Shown: positions 15,860 through 24,382 of the stretch, one piece after another
Layout of the letters: every line of letters begins with the position of its first letter
How positions within the stretch are numbered: the first letter of the stretch is position 1
From: Rhodococcus sp. ARC_M5
Lineage (GTDB): Bacteria; Actinomycetota; Actinomycetes; Mycobacteriales; Mycobacteriaceae
Direction: 5' to 3'
DNA: 64,000 nt
Assembly (NCBI RefSeq): GCF_022810405.1
Contig: NZ_JALGQE010000004.1
Location: 124,001 to 188,000, forward strand
Program-made: the position numbers and the translations under genes
Notes under the pieces: generated by a model
Told to the model about the DNA's origin: nothing
Databases searched by the model: none
What the model saw: the letters and a program-made list of their open reading frames with translations, nothing else

Positions 15860-16212
15860 TCGGGCTGAGTAATCGAACACCACGGCCCGCAACAACAACC
15901 CCGACTCGAGACTGTGGACGGTGTCGGCGAACGGAATGATCCGCTCGTCGAGTTCTCCATCGAACCAGCACATTCGATACGGAGACGGCACGCGCTGTCA
16001 TCGGCGGATAGAGACGATTGTTCCGTTGACCCAATCGGAATCTTCATGTTCGAGGGATCGTCCGTGTTCGAGGCAGCGGTCCAGTTCACCTACCCGGCAG
16101 TGCTTCCTGGAACACGGCCCCTGGACCCGTCGAAACTCCCGGCATCGAAACGACCGCAGGGCTGAATCGGCCTGTCGGATTCTCGACAACCCCGCTACGA
16201 TGCTCGGTACAT
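15860..16212. other. Gap without a confident gene; possible minus-strand remnant
   Basis: No complete gene is evident. On the minus strand from 15991 the first 45 codons read like real protein (MCWFDGELDERIIPFADTV, then LESGLLLRAVVFDYSA), faintly like the start of a class IV aminotransferase, but the frame then runs on only as the shadow of the EamA gene. It may be a decayed 5' fragment left when the transporter region was rearranged. No repeats or RNA signals were recognised. Confidence 0.3.
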
Positions 16213-16228
16213 CAGACCGAACGGTCTG
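16213..16228. promoter_or_regulatory. CAGACCG-AA-CGGTCTG inverted repeat, TetR-type operator candidate
   Basis: Perfect seven-base arms with a two-base spacer, placed 16 bases upstream of the start codon of the PLDc_N protein gene. The GACCGnnCGGTC core is a common form of TetR-family operator. No TetR gene is adjacent, so the regulator would act from elsewhere. Confidence 0.55.
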
Positions 16229-16244
16229 GAACATGGAGGATCAC

Positions 16245-16616
16245 ATGCCGTATTTCGGTCTGCTGGTGATGTTGCTGTGGGTGTTCTGCCTGATCGACGT
16301 GATCACGGCCGACGACGGCGGAGTGCGATTTCTCCCGAAGATCGTGTGGCTCTTGCTGGTGGTGTTTCTCCCGCTCGCCGGCTCGCTGGCATGGCTGTTC
16401 GCCGGACGTCCGATAGGTGGCGGAATCTGGGGAGGTGCCGGCGGCGGCATCCGGCGGGTGAGCAATTCTGCGTTTCCGGAGTACGAGACGCGCCCTGGTC
16501 GTCAGGCCGCACAGAATCCTGATGCCGACGCGGAATTCCTTCGGCAGTGCCGAGAGCGTGCTGAGGAGCAACGTCGACTCGAGCGCGAGCGCCGGAAGCG
16601 AGATCTCGAATTCTGA
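16245..16616 (+). CDS. PLD nuclease N-terminal (PLDc_N) domain membrane protein
   Basis: A 123-residue protein with two transmembrane segments (YFGLLVMLLWVFCLIDVIT and IVWLLLVVFLPLAGSLAWLF), then the glycine-rich RPIGGGIWGGAGGG stretch and a charged helical tail (RQCRERAEEQRRLERERRKR). The segments match the PLDc_N family, which lies before phospholipase D domains in cardiolipin synthases but also occurs alone, as here. The ATG at 16245 was chosen because GGAGGA ends four bases before it. Function as a stand-alone protein is unknown. A palindromic operator candidate is upstream. Confidence 0.82.
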   Translation: MPYFGLLVMLLWVFCLIDVITADDGGVRFLPKIVWLLLVVFLPLAGSLAWLFAGRPIGGGIWGGAGGGIRRVSNSAFPEYETRPGRQAAQNPDADAEFLRQCRERAEEQRRLERERRKRDLEF

Positions 16617-16822
16617 TCATGATCACCGGTCAGCATCGACTCCGTGGAAAGGGACGGTGTCCAGTACACGCGACCGACGAACGTTTGCAGAGCAACGCTC
16701 GAAACCAGCGCAAGAACTATCAGACCGTCTCGCATGATCACGACGGAGCTGTGGGGCGCTGCGGATCGCGTGCCTCAGTCATCCTGGCAGCTCAGAACCC
16801 TTGGTCGCGTATCGTACCGAGC

Positions 16823-17155
16823 ATGTTGTTTGTCGGTTTTGTGGTCGCCGCGCTCGGTGCGTGGATGATGACCGTCGCGACGAAACAATTGTCACGCGTC
16901 AACGAAGGCCACCGTCTACCCATGATCATCGGAAGGTTTGCGGTCCGCCCCCCGTTCGCGGCCACGGCGCTTCGAGTGGGAGCTCAGACTGCAGCCCTAC
17001 TCGCAACGCTGATTGTCTTGAACGCGACGTGGAACTACACCGCACCCTGGCCTTCGACCATTGCCGCCGCTACGACTCTCACTGCACCAGTTGCCATTCC
17101 AGTCATCGCCATAACCTTGGCCCACAATCGACGCCTGCCGGCCCCGGGACGGTGA
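16823..17155 (+). CDS. Small membrane protein, unknown
   Basis: A 110-residue protein with hydrophobic segments LFVGFVVAALGAWMMTVA, TAALLATLIVLNATW and TLTAPVAIPVIAITLA separated by a basic loop. It resembles no family I know. Start ATG 16823; the frame is open upstream but without a good start. No obvious partner. The 206 bases before it contain no feature I can support. Confidence 0.55.
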   Translation: MLFVGFVVAALGAWMMTVATKQLSRVNEGHRLPMIIGRFAVRPPFAATALRVGAQTAALLATLIVLNATWNYTAPWPSTIAAATTLTAPVAIPVIAITLAHNRRLPAPGR

Positions 17156-17276
17156 GTCTCCTGCACCTCGCTCCCATCACTGAAGAAGAGTCAGCCGCTC
17201 GATTCGATCGAAACGAGCATGTTTCGGCCACTGTCGAAAGCACCTTGCCACGCGCGCATCGGGGCGTACTGTCCCG

Positions 17277-17453
17277 GTGAAAATCACCGGCCCGGACACC
17301 GTCGATGCGAGCGGCAAGGGGTCGTTCCGCGGCCTCGACTCCTATTCGGTCGGTCCCATCCCCTTCGTGCGGTTCGAGAACGAGTGGAAGGTCTCTCGCG
17401 CCTTCGCCTGCAGAGTGGTCGGCGCATTCGATGGATCCGACGCCTGCGCGTGA
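17277..17453 (+). pseudogene. Short C-terminal gene remnant, secreted/NTF2-like type
   Basis: A 58-codon frame starting at a GTG inside a small inverted repeat (CCGGTGAAAATCACCGG). It reads as a well-formed protein C-terminus (TVDASGKGSFRGLDSYSVG, then FENEWKVSRAFACRVVGAFD), similar in style to the tail of actinobacterial secreted NTF2-like or low-molecular-weight antigen proteins. No N-terminal domain or signal peptide remains. It ends 48 bases before the first copy of the 50-bp direct repeat, so it may be what is left of a gene truncated by the event that brought in the DUF559 gene. Confidence 0.35.
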
Positions 17454-17500
17454 AGGGCCTCACCTGCAACTGCCACCACGCCTACCACCGACCATCGACA

Positions 17501-17550
17501 GAATCCGGTGCAGCCAGCCGCGCTGAGCGCGGTCAACTGCACCCGATTTT
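17501..17550 (+). repeat. 50-bp hairpin repeat, upstream copy
   Basis: Matches the copy at 18430-18479 at 48 of 50 positions. Each copy folds on itself: AATCCGGTGCA pairs with TGCACCCGATT (one mismatch), and inside it CCGCGC-TGA-GCGCGG forms a six-base stem. Both copies have the same orientation and end in TTTT, like a terminator. Together they bracket the AbiEi/DUF559 gene as direct repeats 929 bp apart. Confidence 0.85.
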
Positions 17551-17585
17551 GTTCGTGGAACCGCTTCGACGCAGTGAACGTCCAA

Positions 17586-18455
17586 ATGGACATGCTCGAT
17601 CATTGGTTGTCGCAACACGACGGCGTGATCACCCGTGCCCAGGCGGCGATCTGTGGCCTGAGCGGTGATGCCGTCGACCGTTTGGTACGCAGAGGCACAT
17701 GGCAAACGATTCACCGCGGGGTGTATTTCGTTGCAGACCGCCCCTTCACCGCAGATGCGCGTATTCGATGCGCCGTGTGGAGTGCGGGAACGAACGCCGT
17801 GCTCAGCGGGGAAGCCGCGGCGTTCTGGCACCGAGTGATTTCCGAGGCACCGAGCATCATCGAGGTCACCACCCCACGCAAGGGGCGAAGCCGCGCGGAG
17901 GGATGCCGGCTTCGCCGACGCGACATTCACAGCAAGGACATCGTCGAACGCCGCGGGATGCGGGTCACGTCGCTCGACCTCACTGTTCTCGAAGCGTCGA
18001 TCGGCAAGGCTCACATCATGGATCGCGCACTTCAGCGACACACGAATCTGGAGGGACTGCGGCAGGCAGATGCCCGAAACCCAGGCCGCGCCGGAGCCTC
18101 CGAAGCGAAGCGTCTGCTGAAGGTCGCGGCGCATGGCGCCCGCTCGGAGGGTGAGCGCCTGCTGATCGGCGAATTCCGGTCCCGCGATATCCGCGGCTGG
18201 GTGGCCAACTTTCGATGGGGCGGATACGAACTCGACATCGCTTTCGCTGCAGAGATGGTCGCGATCGAAATCGACGGTTGGGCGTATCACTCCGATCACG
18301 ACGCATTCCAACGGGATCGAATCCGACAGAACGACATCACTCCGAATTGGACGATCCTCCGCTACACCTGGTTCGACCTCACCGAGCGGATGGAACACGT
18401 GATCGCGGAAATTACCTCGACAGTTGATCGAATCCGGTGCAGCCAGCCGCGCTGA
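17586..18455 (+). CDS. AbiEi-type antitoxin domain plus DUF559 (Vsr-like) nuclease-fold protein
   Basis: A 289-residue protein of a common actinobacterial type. Residues 1-60 form the AbiEi N-terminal winged helix (HDGVITRAQAAICGLSGDAV, then RRGTWQTIHRGVYF), as in type IV toxin-antitoxin systems. The C-terminal 100 residues are DUF559, a restriction-endonuclease-like fold (GYELDIAFAAEMVAIEIDGW, with D and E-x-D in PD-(D/E)xK spacing). No cognate toxin gene is adjacent. The last codons (IRCSQPR and stop) are supplied by the downstream 50-bp repeat. The start is the ATG at 17586; another is at 17592. Role in defence is inference. Confidence 0.82.
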   Translation: MDMLDHWLSQHDGVITRAQAAICGLSGDAVDRLVRRGTWQTIHRGVYFVADRPFTADARIRCAVWSAGTNAVLSGEAAAFWHRVISEAPSIIEVTTPRKGRSRAEGCRLRRRDIHSKDIVERRGMRVTSLDLTVLEASIGKAHIMDRALQRHTNLEGLRQADARNPGRAGASEAKRLLKVAAHGARSEGERLLIGEFRSRDIRGWVANFRWGGYELDIAFAAEMVAIEIDGWAYHSDHDAFQRDRIRQNDITPNWTILRYTWFDLTERMEHVIAEITSTVDRIRCSQPR

Positions 18456-18479
18456 GCGCGGTCAGTTGCACCCGATTTT
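18430..18479 (+). repeat. 50-bp hairpin repeat, downstream copy
   Basis: The second copy overlaps the 3' end of the DUF559 gene: its TGA stop is the three-base loop of the inner CCGCGC/GCGCGG stem. It ends exactly at the stop of the minus-strand small membrane protein gene that begins beyond it, so it can serve as a bidirectional terminator as well as a recombination site. Confidence 0.85.
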
Positions 18480-18691
18480 CATCGACGCGCGGACTCGGGC
18501 GGACGGTACGACCCATCGAGTCGACGTCGGATACGGCGAATCGCCTTCCATCCTGCGGGCGTCACCGCGGTGCTGATGATCGCGCCGAGCATGACGCCCT
18601 GCGACAGGGCCGACCACTGGCCGGGGCTGTCGCCGAACAACGGCCACTTGTACACGAGCGCAAGGACCGCAAGAAACACCAGAGCACGCAT
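18479..18691 (-). CDS. Small membrane protein, unknown
   Basis: A 70-residue protein with two hydrophobic stretches (ALVFLAVLALVYKWPLF and LSQGVMLGAIISTAVTP) and a strongly basic tail (KAIRRIRRRLDGSYRPP). The ATG at 18691 is chosen for the GGGAGGG ribosome site nine bases before it. No known family. It is divergent from the next small membrane protein, 93 bases away. Confidence 0.65.
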   Translation of the reverse strand: MRALVFLAVLALVYKWPLFGDSPGQWSALSQGVMLGAIISTAVTPAGWKAIRRIRRRLDGSYRPPESARR

Positions 18692-18784
18692 ACTTGCACC
18701 CTCCCATGACATAGTCAGCGCCGCGAACTATCCGGTATCGTGGTGAGAACGGGCACAGCGGACCACACGAGGTCGGAGGCCGAG

Positions 18785-19078
18785 ATGCAGAAGCCGTTCC
18801 GTGAGTGGGTCATGACCGGGGCCTTGAGCAAGAGATGCGGTGCAACCCGAGCGGACTACATCAATGCGCTGGCACTTGTCCCGGCAGTCGGTGTCGGTTT
18901 CCTGTTGGTGCACTTGATGATCGACTCGGGCTCCACAGCACTCGATTACGCAGCGGGATGCTTGGGTGGTGCCATCACAGGCTTGCTGTATCTCTACGTC
19001 GCGTACCGGGTCGATGTGCGCAAGAAACGCGGGCCTACCCCTGCGCCGCCGCTAGGTGCTCGGCCGACACGGCTTTGA
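18785..19078 (+). CDS. Small membrane protein, unknown
   Basis: A 97-residue protein with two transmembrane segments (INALALVPAVGVGFLLVHLM and AAGCLGGAITGLLYLYVAY) and a basic cytoplasmic tail (RVDVRKKRGPT). GGAGG precedes the ATG at 18785 by five bases, which decides the start. Its last 44 bases overlap the 3' end of the convergent aldolase gene. Function unknown. Confidence 0.65.
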   Translation: MQKPFREWVMTGALSKRCGATRADYINALALVPAVGVGFLLVHLMIDSGSTALDYAAGCLGGAITGLLYLYVAYRVDVRKKRGPTPAPPLGARPTRL

Positions 19079-19796
19079 GGTGCGTCAAATCCGATGCCAC
19101 GGTCGCCAGGGTGAATCCCTCGGACAGTCGCTGCGCAGCAATACTTCCCGAAGCAGTGTGAATTCCCGCAGTGATACCTGCTGCGGCAGCGGCCTTCTGC
19201 ACTCGTACCAGGGCCGCGTCGAATTCGGCGTCGACGGAGGGGTCCGTGGGCGATGATCCGCCGACGGCCAGGCGCAGGTCCGAGGGTCCTACGTAGACGC
19301 CGTCGAGTCCTGGCACAGCGCAGATTTCTTCGACATTGGCCAAACCTTGTGGAGTTTCGATCATCGCCAGCACGACGGTATCGCGGTTGGCGGCGGCGGG
19401 ATCGGGCCCAATGCGTAGTTGTGAGCGCATCGGTCCATAAGAGCGGATGCCTGCCGGCGGGTAGGTCGCTGCGGATACCGCGGCGGCGGCATCGGCAGCG
19501 GTGTCGACGAGTGGAACGATGACACCGGCCGCACCGGCGTCGAGTGCGCGGCCGATGACGGTGGCGTTGTTGGCCTCGACGCGAACGAGGGCGGCGGGTC
19601 CGTGGGCGGCGTCGATGGCCGTGATCCCGGCGAGCATGCCGGAGTATCCAATCAGGCCGTGCTGGAGGTCGAGGGCGATGTAGTCCCAACCCACGTGCGC
19701 GAGCCATTCGGTGGAGACCGGACTGTCGATCACCGACCAGTAGCCGAGGATGCGCTCGCGGTTACGAACACGGGCCGCGAATTCCTGTGCAGACAT
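19035..19796 (-). CDS. HpcH/HpaI-family class II aldolase
   Basis: A 253-residue metal-dependent pyruvate-type aldolase, which reversibly cleaves 2-keto-3-deoxy acids into pyruvate and an aldehyde. Typical motifs are WDYIALDLQHGLIGY, MIETPQGLANVEEI (metal-binding glutamate) and VYVGPSDLRLAVGG (metal-binding aspartate). AAGGGG precedes the ATG at 19796. It is the last gene of the minus-strand transport/catabolic operon, 11 bases after the aldo/keto reductase. Context implies that it cleaves a sugar-acid intermediate; exact substrate unknown. Confidence 0.9.
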   Translation of the reverse strand: MSAQEFAARVRNRERILGYWSVIDSPVSTEWLAHVGWDYIALDLQHGLIGYSGMLAGITAIDAAHGPAALVRVEANNATVIGRALDAGAAGVIVPLVDTAADAAAAVSAATYPPAGIRSYGPMRSQLRIGPDPAAANRDTVVLAMIETPQGLANVEEICAVPGLDGVYVGPSDLRLAVGGSSPTDPSVDAEFDAALVRVQKAAAAAGITAGIHTASGSIAAQRLSEGFTLATVASDLTHLKAVSAEHLAAAQG

Positions 19797-19807
19797 TGAA
19801 AACCCCT

Positions 19808-20764
19808 TCAGCGGTTGTAGTTCGGCATCGGTCCACGGAGCGCGGCACCGACTTCGTCGCACGAGGCGACGACGTCCGCGTCCAGTGGCCCGCGGCCGAG
19901 AGCGGCGATGTTCGACTGGAGGTGCTCCACCTTGGAGCCACCCAGCAGCACCGGCCCGGTGGCGGGCTTGGATACCAGCCATCGTAGGGCGAGCTCGGTG
20001 AGCGGCATCCCGGCACCGTCGGCCACAGTGCCCAGCTGGGTGATGGCGTCGAATATCGCCGTGTTCCAGTATCGTTCGCGGTACATCGTGGCCAGGCGCG
20101 AGTCGCCGAACCGACCGTCGGTGGGTTCGCTTCCCGCCGAATGCTTTCCGGTGAGCAGTCCGCCGCCAAGTGGGTTGTAGACCATGGTGGTCAGTCCCGT
20201 CGACGCCGCGAACTCGACGTACTCCTCCTCGATCCTGCGGGCGAGCAGGTTGTAGAGCTGCTGCGCGACGATCGGCCGCGGGGCACCCACCTCGTCAGCG
20301 ACGCGGTTGATCTCCCCGATTTGCCAGGCCGCGAAGTTCGAGACGCCGAGGGCCCTGATCTTTCCTTCCGCCACCAACTCGCCCACTACTGCGAGAGTGT
20401 CGACCAGAGGAGTCGCGCGATCGGGTTGGTGCAGGTAGAACAGGTCGACGTAGTCGGTGTTCAACCGCGTGAGACTGGCATCGACGCTGAGCCGCAACCC
20501 TTTCGGAGACAGAGGACTGTTGTCGCCTGCGTCGGGATGAGGCATGCCCGCTTTGGTTGCCAGGGTCACTCGGTCGCGACGGGTTGCGAGCAGGGCGGCG
20601 AGGATCCGCTCGGATTCCCCGCCTGCGTAGCCGTTGGCCGTGTCGATGTGGCTGATTCCCGCGTCGAGCGCGGCGTCGAGCATCTTGGCGGCACCGGATT
20701 CGTCGACGGTGTCACCGAACGTCATGGTCCCGAGAACGAGGGGAGAAATGTCGAGCGATGTCAT
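19808..20764 (-). CDS. Aldo/keto reductase
   Basis: A 318-residue (beta/alpha)8 NADPH-dependent reductase. Catalytic residues of the family are seen: aspartate and tyrosine in HIDTANGYAGGESE, lysine in LATKAG and histidine in DLFYLHQPD. The NADPH-binding LLGGSKVEHLQSN motif is near the C-terminus. Its ATG overlaps the stop of the upstream ABC ATPase gene. In this locus it may interconvert a keto or aldehyde sugar derivative; substrate is inference. Confidence 0.9.
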   Translation of the reverse strand: MTSLDISPLVLGTMTFGDTVDESGAAKMLDAALDAGISHIDTANGYAGGESERILAALLATRRDRVTLATKAGMPHPDAGDNSPLSPKGLRLSVDASLTRLNTDYVDLFYLHQPDRATPLVDTLAVVGELVAEGKIRALGVSNFAAWQIGEINRVADEVGAPRPIVAQQLYNLLARRIEEEYVEFAASTGLTTMVYNPLGGGLLTGKHSAGSEPTDGRFGDSRLATMYRERYWNTAIFDAITQLGTVADGAGMPLTELALRWLVSKPATGPVLLGGSKVEHLQSNIAALGRGPLDADVVASCDEVGAALRGPMPNYNR

Positions 20765-21600
20765 GCGGAGACTCCTGCCGGGGTTTTCGTGAGCCGCGAA
20801 ACGACATGTCGCGGTTTGATTCCTGTCATGGCTGCGGGGTCCAGAGCCGCTGCGCGCAGGGCCCGAGTGTACGGCTCCTTGGGTCGCGCGAGCACTTCCT
20901 CGGTCTCGCCGCCTTCGACCACGCGGCCCTTCGACATTACGATGACCGTCTCGCTGATCTCGCGGACGACACCGAGGTTGTGCGAGATGAAAACGTAGGT
21001 CAATCCGGTCTGCTGTTGAATTTCGCGCAGCAGCTCGAGCACCTGCGCCTGCACGGACACATCCAGTGCGCTGGTGGCCTCGTCGCACACCAGGATCTCC
21101 GGTCCCGACGCGAGAGCACGGGCGATGCCGATTCGTTGGCGCTGTCCACCGGAGAACTCCGCCGGTCTACGCCCGAGGGCTGTGGTCGGCAGACCGACTC
21201 GGTCGATGAGTTCGGCGGCCTTCTTCGCGCGCTCGGACTTACTGCGAATACCTCTGAGCCGTAGCGGCTCTCCGACGATGTCGACAGCCGTCAGGTGCGG
21301 ATCGAGTGATCCGTAGGGATCCTGGAACACCATCTGCACACGAGAACGGAACGGCCGCAGTGCTTTCTCGGACATCCGCGCGATGTCGGTGCCGTCGACG
21401 ACGATGCGTCCCGAGGTGGGAGTGAGCAACCGCACGATGGACTTGGCGATGGTGGATTTGCCGCAACCGGATTCACCGACGATGGCGATGGTCTTGCCCT
21501 TGTCCACCGAGAAGCTCACCGTGTCGACCGCGCGGAATGTGCCGGCGGCAACCGGGTATTCGACGACGAGGTCCTCGACCGACAGAAGTGGTGCACTCAT
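20761..21600 (-). CDS. Peptide/nickel-type ABC transporter ATP-binding protein (DppF/OppF-like)
   Basis: A 279-residue ATPase energising import through the permeases encoded upstream. Walker A GESGCGKST, signature FSGGQRQRIGIARAL, Walker B ILVCDEATSALD and the H-loop histidine (FISHNL) are all intact. The C-terminal oligopeptide-type tail (EPYTRALRAAA) is present. ATGA overlaps link it to the genes on both sides, so the whole set is one translation-coupled operon. Confidence 0.93.
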   Translation of the reverse strand: MSAPLLSVEDLVVEYPVAAGTFRAVDTVSFSVDKGKTIAIVGESGCGKSTIAKSIVRLLTPTSGRIVVDGTDIARMSEKALRPFRSRVQMVFQDPYGSLDPHLTAVDIVGEPLRLRGIRSKSERAKKAAELIDRVGLPTTALGRRPAEFSGGQRQRIGIARALASGPEILVCDEATSALDVSVQAQVLELLREIQQQTGLTYVFISHNLGVVREISETVIVMSKGRVVEGGETEEVLARPKEPYTRALRAAALDPAAMTGIKPRHVVSRLTKTPAGVSA

Positions 21601-22421
21601 ACCGTGGCCTCGACCTTCTCGACTGCTTCGTTCCACGGTCCCAGTTGCGGGATCGCGTCGAGCAAGTTCTTCGTGTACGGATTCTTCGGAGCATTGACGA
21701 GCTCTTCGGCACCACCGTTCTCGACGAACACGCCACTCTTCATCACGTAGATGCGATCGGACATCAAGCGCGCGACGCCGAGGTCGTGGGTGATGACGAG
21801 CAGTCCGATTCCGGTGCGCTCCTGCAGTTCCAGAAGCAGGTCGAGGATGCTGGCCTGCACGGTGACGTCGAGGGCGCTGGTCGGCTCGTCGGCAACGATC
21901 AGTTCGGGGCCTGCCGCGAGTGCGCCTGCGATGAGAACACGTTGAAGCATGCCGCCCGAGAGCTGATGCGGGTACTTGTTCAACTGGCCTGCGGGATCGG
22001 GGATACGGACCTGTTCGAGCAGTTCGATGCATCGCGCGGTCTGCGCGGATCGGCCGGTGACGCCGCTGTGCCGGACCGCTTCTCGCAGCTGGCTACCGAT
22101 GGTGTGCACCGGACTCAGTGCCGTCATCGGATCCTGCGGGATGAGCGCGATGTGCTTACCGCGAATGCCGCACAGCTCCTTGTCGTTTCCGAGTATCTCG
22201 GTGTCCTTGAACGTCACGGACCCGGAGAGCACCGCCAGATCGCCGGGGAGCAGGCCGAGGATGCCCATCGCTGTCGTGGACTTGCCGGACCCGGATTCAC
22301 CGATGATGGTGACAGTTTCACCTGCCTCGATGCAGAAGGACACGCCGTCGACGGCCCTGATGAGGCCTTTGTCGGTGACCAACTCGATCTGCAGTTCGTC
22401 GACCTTCAGTAGGTTGCCCAT
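21597..22421 (-). CDS. Peptide/nickel-type ABC transporter ATP-binding protein (DppD/OppD-like)
   Basis: A 274-residue ATPase, partner of the downstream one; two different ATPases are normal for this importer class. Walker A GESGSGKST, signature LSGGMLQRVLIAGAL, Walker B LIVADEPTSALD and H-loop VITHDLG are intact. It starts three bases after the stop of the DppC-type permease gene. Substrate is set by the binding protein encoded at 24621-26201 and is unlikely to be a peptide given the sugar-acid genes around. Confidence 0.93.
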   Translation of the reverse strand: MGNLLKVDELQIELVTDKGLIRAVDGVSFCIEAGETVTIIGESGSGKSTTAMGILGLLPGDLAVLSGSVTFKDTEILGNDKELCGIRGKHIALIPQDPMTALSPVHTIGSQLREAVRHSGVTGRSAQTARCIELLEQVRIPDPAGQLNKYPHQLSGGMLQRVLIAGALAAGPELIVADEPTSALDVTVQASILDLLLELQERTGIGLLVITHDLGVARLMSDRIYVMKSGVFVENGGAEELVNAPKNPYTKNLLDAIPQLGPWNEAVEKVEATV

Positions 22422-22424
22422 GAC

Positions 22425-23363
22425 TCAGGCACGCCCTTTCTCTTTGGAGCGGGAGAACATTCGTCGCAGACTCGATCCGGCCGGACGGTCGCGCAGGCCG
22501 TCACCGAGCAGGTTGACACCGACCACCAGCAGCACGATGACCAGGCCGGGCAGGGTGACGAGCCACCACGAGGTGGTGATGTAGTCCTGGCCGTCGGAGA
22601 TGATGCGTCCCCAAGTGGCGAACGGACGTTGCGGTCCGGCACCGAGGTAGCTCAGTGCACTTTCGAGCAGCACGGCCTGTGCGAGGAGCAGCAACACGAC
22701 CAGTGATGCCTGCTTGATGATGTTGGGGACCACGTGGCGCAGCAGGATCGCGATGCGTCCGAGCCCGAGTACGCGGGCAGCGGCGATGTATGGCTTCTCG
22801 CGTTCGACCAGGACGAGTGATCGTGTCAGACGGGCGATCTCGGGCCACTGGGCGATGGCGATGACGAACGTGATGACCGGGATCGACGGGCCGAACAGTG
22901 CGACGACGAGGAGCAACATCATCAGCAGCGGCAGGGACAGTTGCGCTTCGAGCAATCGGGAGACGACGGCGTCGACCCAGCCGCCGAAGAAGCCGGCGAG
23001 CGATCCGAGGGTGAGTCCGATGAGGCCCGAGACGATGACGGCGAGGATTCCGACGGTGAGCGAGACCTGCCCGCCGTAGAGCACGCGGGCCAGGAGGTCG
23101 CGGCCGAGCTGATCGGTTCCGAAGAGATGCCCGTCGGTCAACGGTGCGAGTCGCCGTTGGGCGAGATCGGTGGCGTCGGGCGAGGCGAGTGGCAGGACGC
23201 GAGCGAAGGCGACCGGAAGGATCACGGCCAGCGCGCACACGGTGCCGATCCAGATCTTGACGCGGCTGTCTCGTCTCCTGCGCGTGGCACCGGCCGAGGC
23301 GAAGTCCTTGGTGGTGACGGCGCTGGGACGTGCTGTGTCCGAGGGCTTGTCGACGACTGTCAT
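22425..23363 (-). CDS. ABC transporter permease (DppC/OppC-like)
   Basis: A 312-residue integral membrane protein with a cytoplasmic N-terminal tail, one segment at about residues 36-58 and five more in the transport domain. The family features HLFGTDQLGRDLLARV before the core, the EAA loop (AAARVLGLGRIAILLRHVVP) and ESALSYLGAGPQRPFATWG near the end are present. Its ATG touches the stop of the DppB-like gene, showing co-translation. Confidence 0.93.
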   Translation of the reverse strand: MTVVDKPSDTARPSAVTTKDFASAGATRRRRDSRVKIWIGTVCALAVILPVAFARVLPLASPDATDLAQRRLAPLTDGHLFGTDQLGRDLLARVLYGGQVSLTVGILAVIVSGLIGLTLGSLAGFFGGWVDAVVSRLLEAQLSLPLLMMLLLVVALFGPSIPVITFVIAIAQWPEIARLTRSLVLVEREKPYIAAARVLGLGRIAILLRHVVPNIIKQASLVVLLLLAQAVLLESALSYLGAGPQRPFATWGRIISDGQDYITTSWWLVTLPGLVIVLLVVGVNLLGDGLRDRPAGSSLRRMFSRSKEKGRA

Positions 23364-24382
23364 CAGCTTGCTGCCTTCCCGAGGCGGACGCGGGGGTCGA
23401 GGAGTGGGTAGCAGAGGTCGACGGCCAATTGCACGAGGACGGCGAGCACTGCGGTGACCAGAACCGTTGCTTGGATCAACGGGTAGTCGCGGGTTTCGAG
23501 GGCGCGTACCACCAGCGAGCCGACGCCGGGCCAGGCGAAGACCACCTCGACCACGACGACGCCGTTGAGCATCGAGGCAAATCGAGTGCCGAGCGCGGTG
23601 ACGACCGGGATCGAGGAGTTACGCAGCGCGTACCGCCAGGTGATCTCTCGTTCGGTGACGCCCCTCGAGCGAGCGACGGTGACATAGGGCGAGGCGTACG
23701 CGTTGACCATCTCGCGTCGCACCATGCGGGAGATGAGGGCGATCTGCAGGATGGCCACGGTGACCGCGGGCAGGATGAGCGACGACCAACTGGTGAAGCC
23801 GGCAGCTGGGAGCACCGGAACCAGAACGGCGAAGAAGGTCAACAGCATCAGGCCGGTCCAGAAGTCCGGCATCGACTGGCCTGCGATGGTGACGACGTTC
23901 GCACCAAGCTCACGGCGGGTGTCGGCGCGACGGGCCATCCAGATGCCAAGGGGAATCGACACCACGGTCGTCAGCAGAATTGCCGCGAAGGCCAGCGTGA
24001 TCGTGTACGGGATGCGTTGCAGGACGACGTCGAGCGCGGGTGCCTGGAACGAGTACGAGGTACCGAGGTCCAGGGTGAACAGGCCCTTCAGATACAGCGC
24101 GTACTGGGTGAAGATCGACTGGTCGAGGCCCAGGTTGGTGCGGATCTGCGCCAGGTCCTCGGTGCTGGCCAGCGGGCCCGCCATCGAGTAGGCCGGGTCA
24201 CCCGGGGCCATCCGGATCAACACGAAGACCGTGGTGAGCGTCAAGAAGATGGTGAGCACGCTCTGCCCGAGCCGTCGCACCACGTAGCGAGCCATCGGCG
24301 CGGTGAGGAACGCGGGCAGCTTGGAGCTGGTGGCGGACGTGGCCGCGGGCACGCTGGGTGGACTGGCGGTGAGCTGGGTCAT
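23363..24382 (-). CDS. ABC transporter permease (DppB/OppB-like)
   Basis: A 339-residue permease with six transmembrane segments. It begins with a polar tail, then YVVRRLGQSVLTIFLTL and the family motif VLIRMAPGDPA. The EAA loop is VTVARSRGVTEREITWRYAL. It is the first gene of the minus-strand operon and is divergent from the gene of its binding protein, with 238 bases between them for both promoters. Confidence 0.93.
   Translation of the reverse strand: MTQLTASPPSVPAATSATSSKLPAFLTAPMARYVVRRLGQSVLTIFLTLTTVFVLIRMAPGDPAYSMAGPLASTEDLAQIRTNLGLDQSIFTQYALYLKGLFTLDLGTSYSFQAPALDVVLQRIPYTITLAFAAILLTTVVSIPLGIWMARRADTRRELGANVVTIAGQSMPDFWTGLMLLTFFAVLVPVLPAAGFTSWSSLILPAVTVAILQIALISRMVRREMVNAYASPYVTVARSRGVTEREITWRYALRNSSIPVVTALGTRFASMLNGVVVVEVVFAWPGVGSLVVRALETRDYPLIQATVLVTAVLAVLVQLAVDLCYPLLDPRVRLGKAAS

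Noticed and set aside
15530..15991. Minus-strand frame beginning MCWFDGELDERI
   Set aside because: Only its first 45 codons look like protein; the rest is antisense to the EamA gene. Kept as a possible remnant in the gap note, not as a gene.
17501..18479. Reading the 50-bp repeats as integron attC sites
   Set aside because: The palindrome structure and 3' position are similar in idea, but the conserved R and L box core sites of attC were not seen and no integrase gene is in the window.
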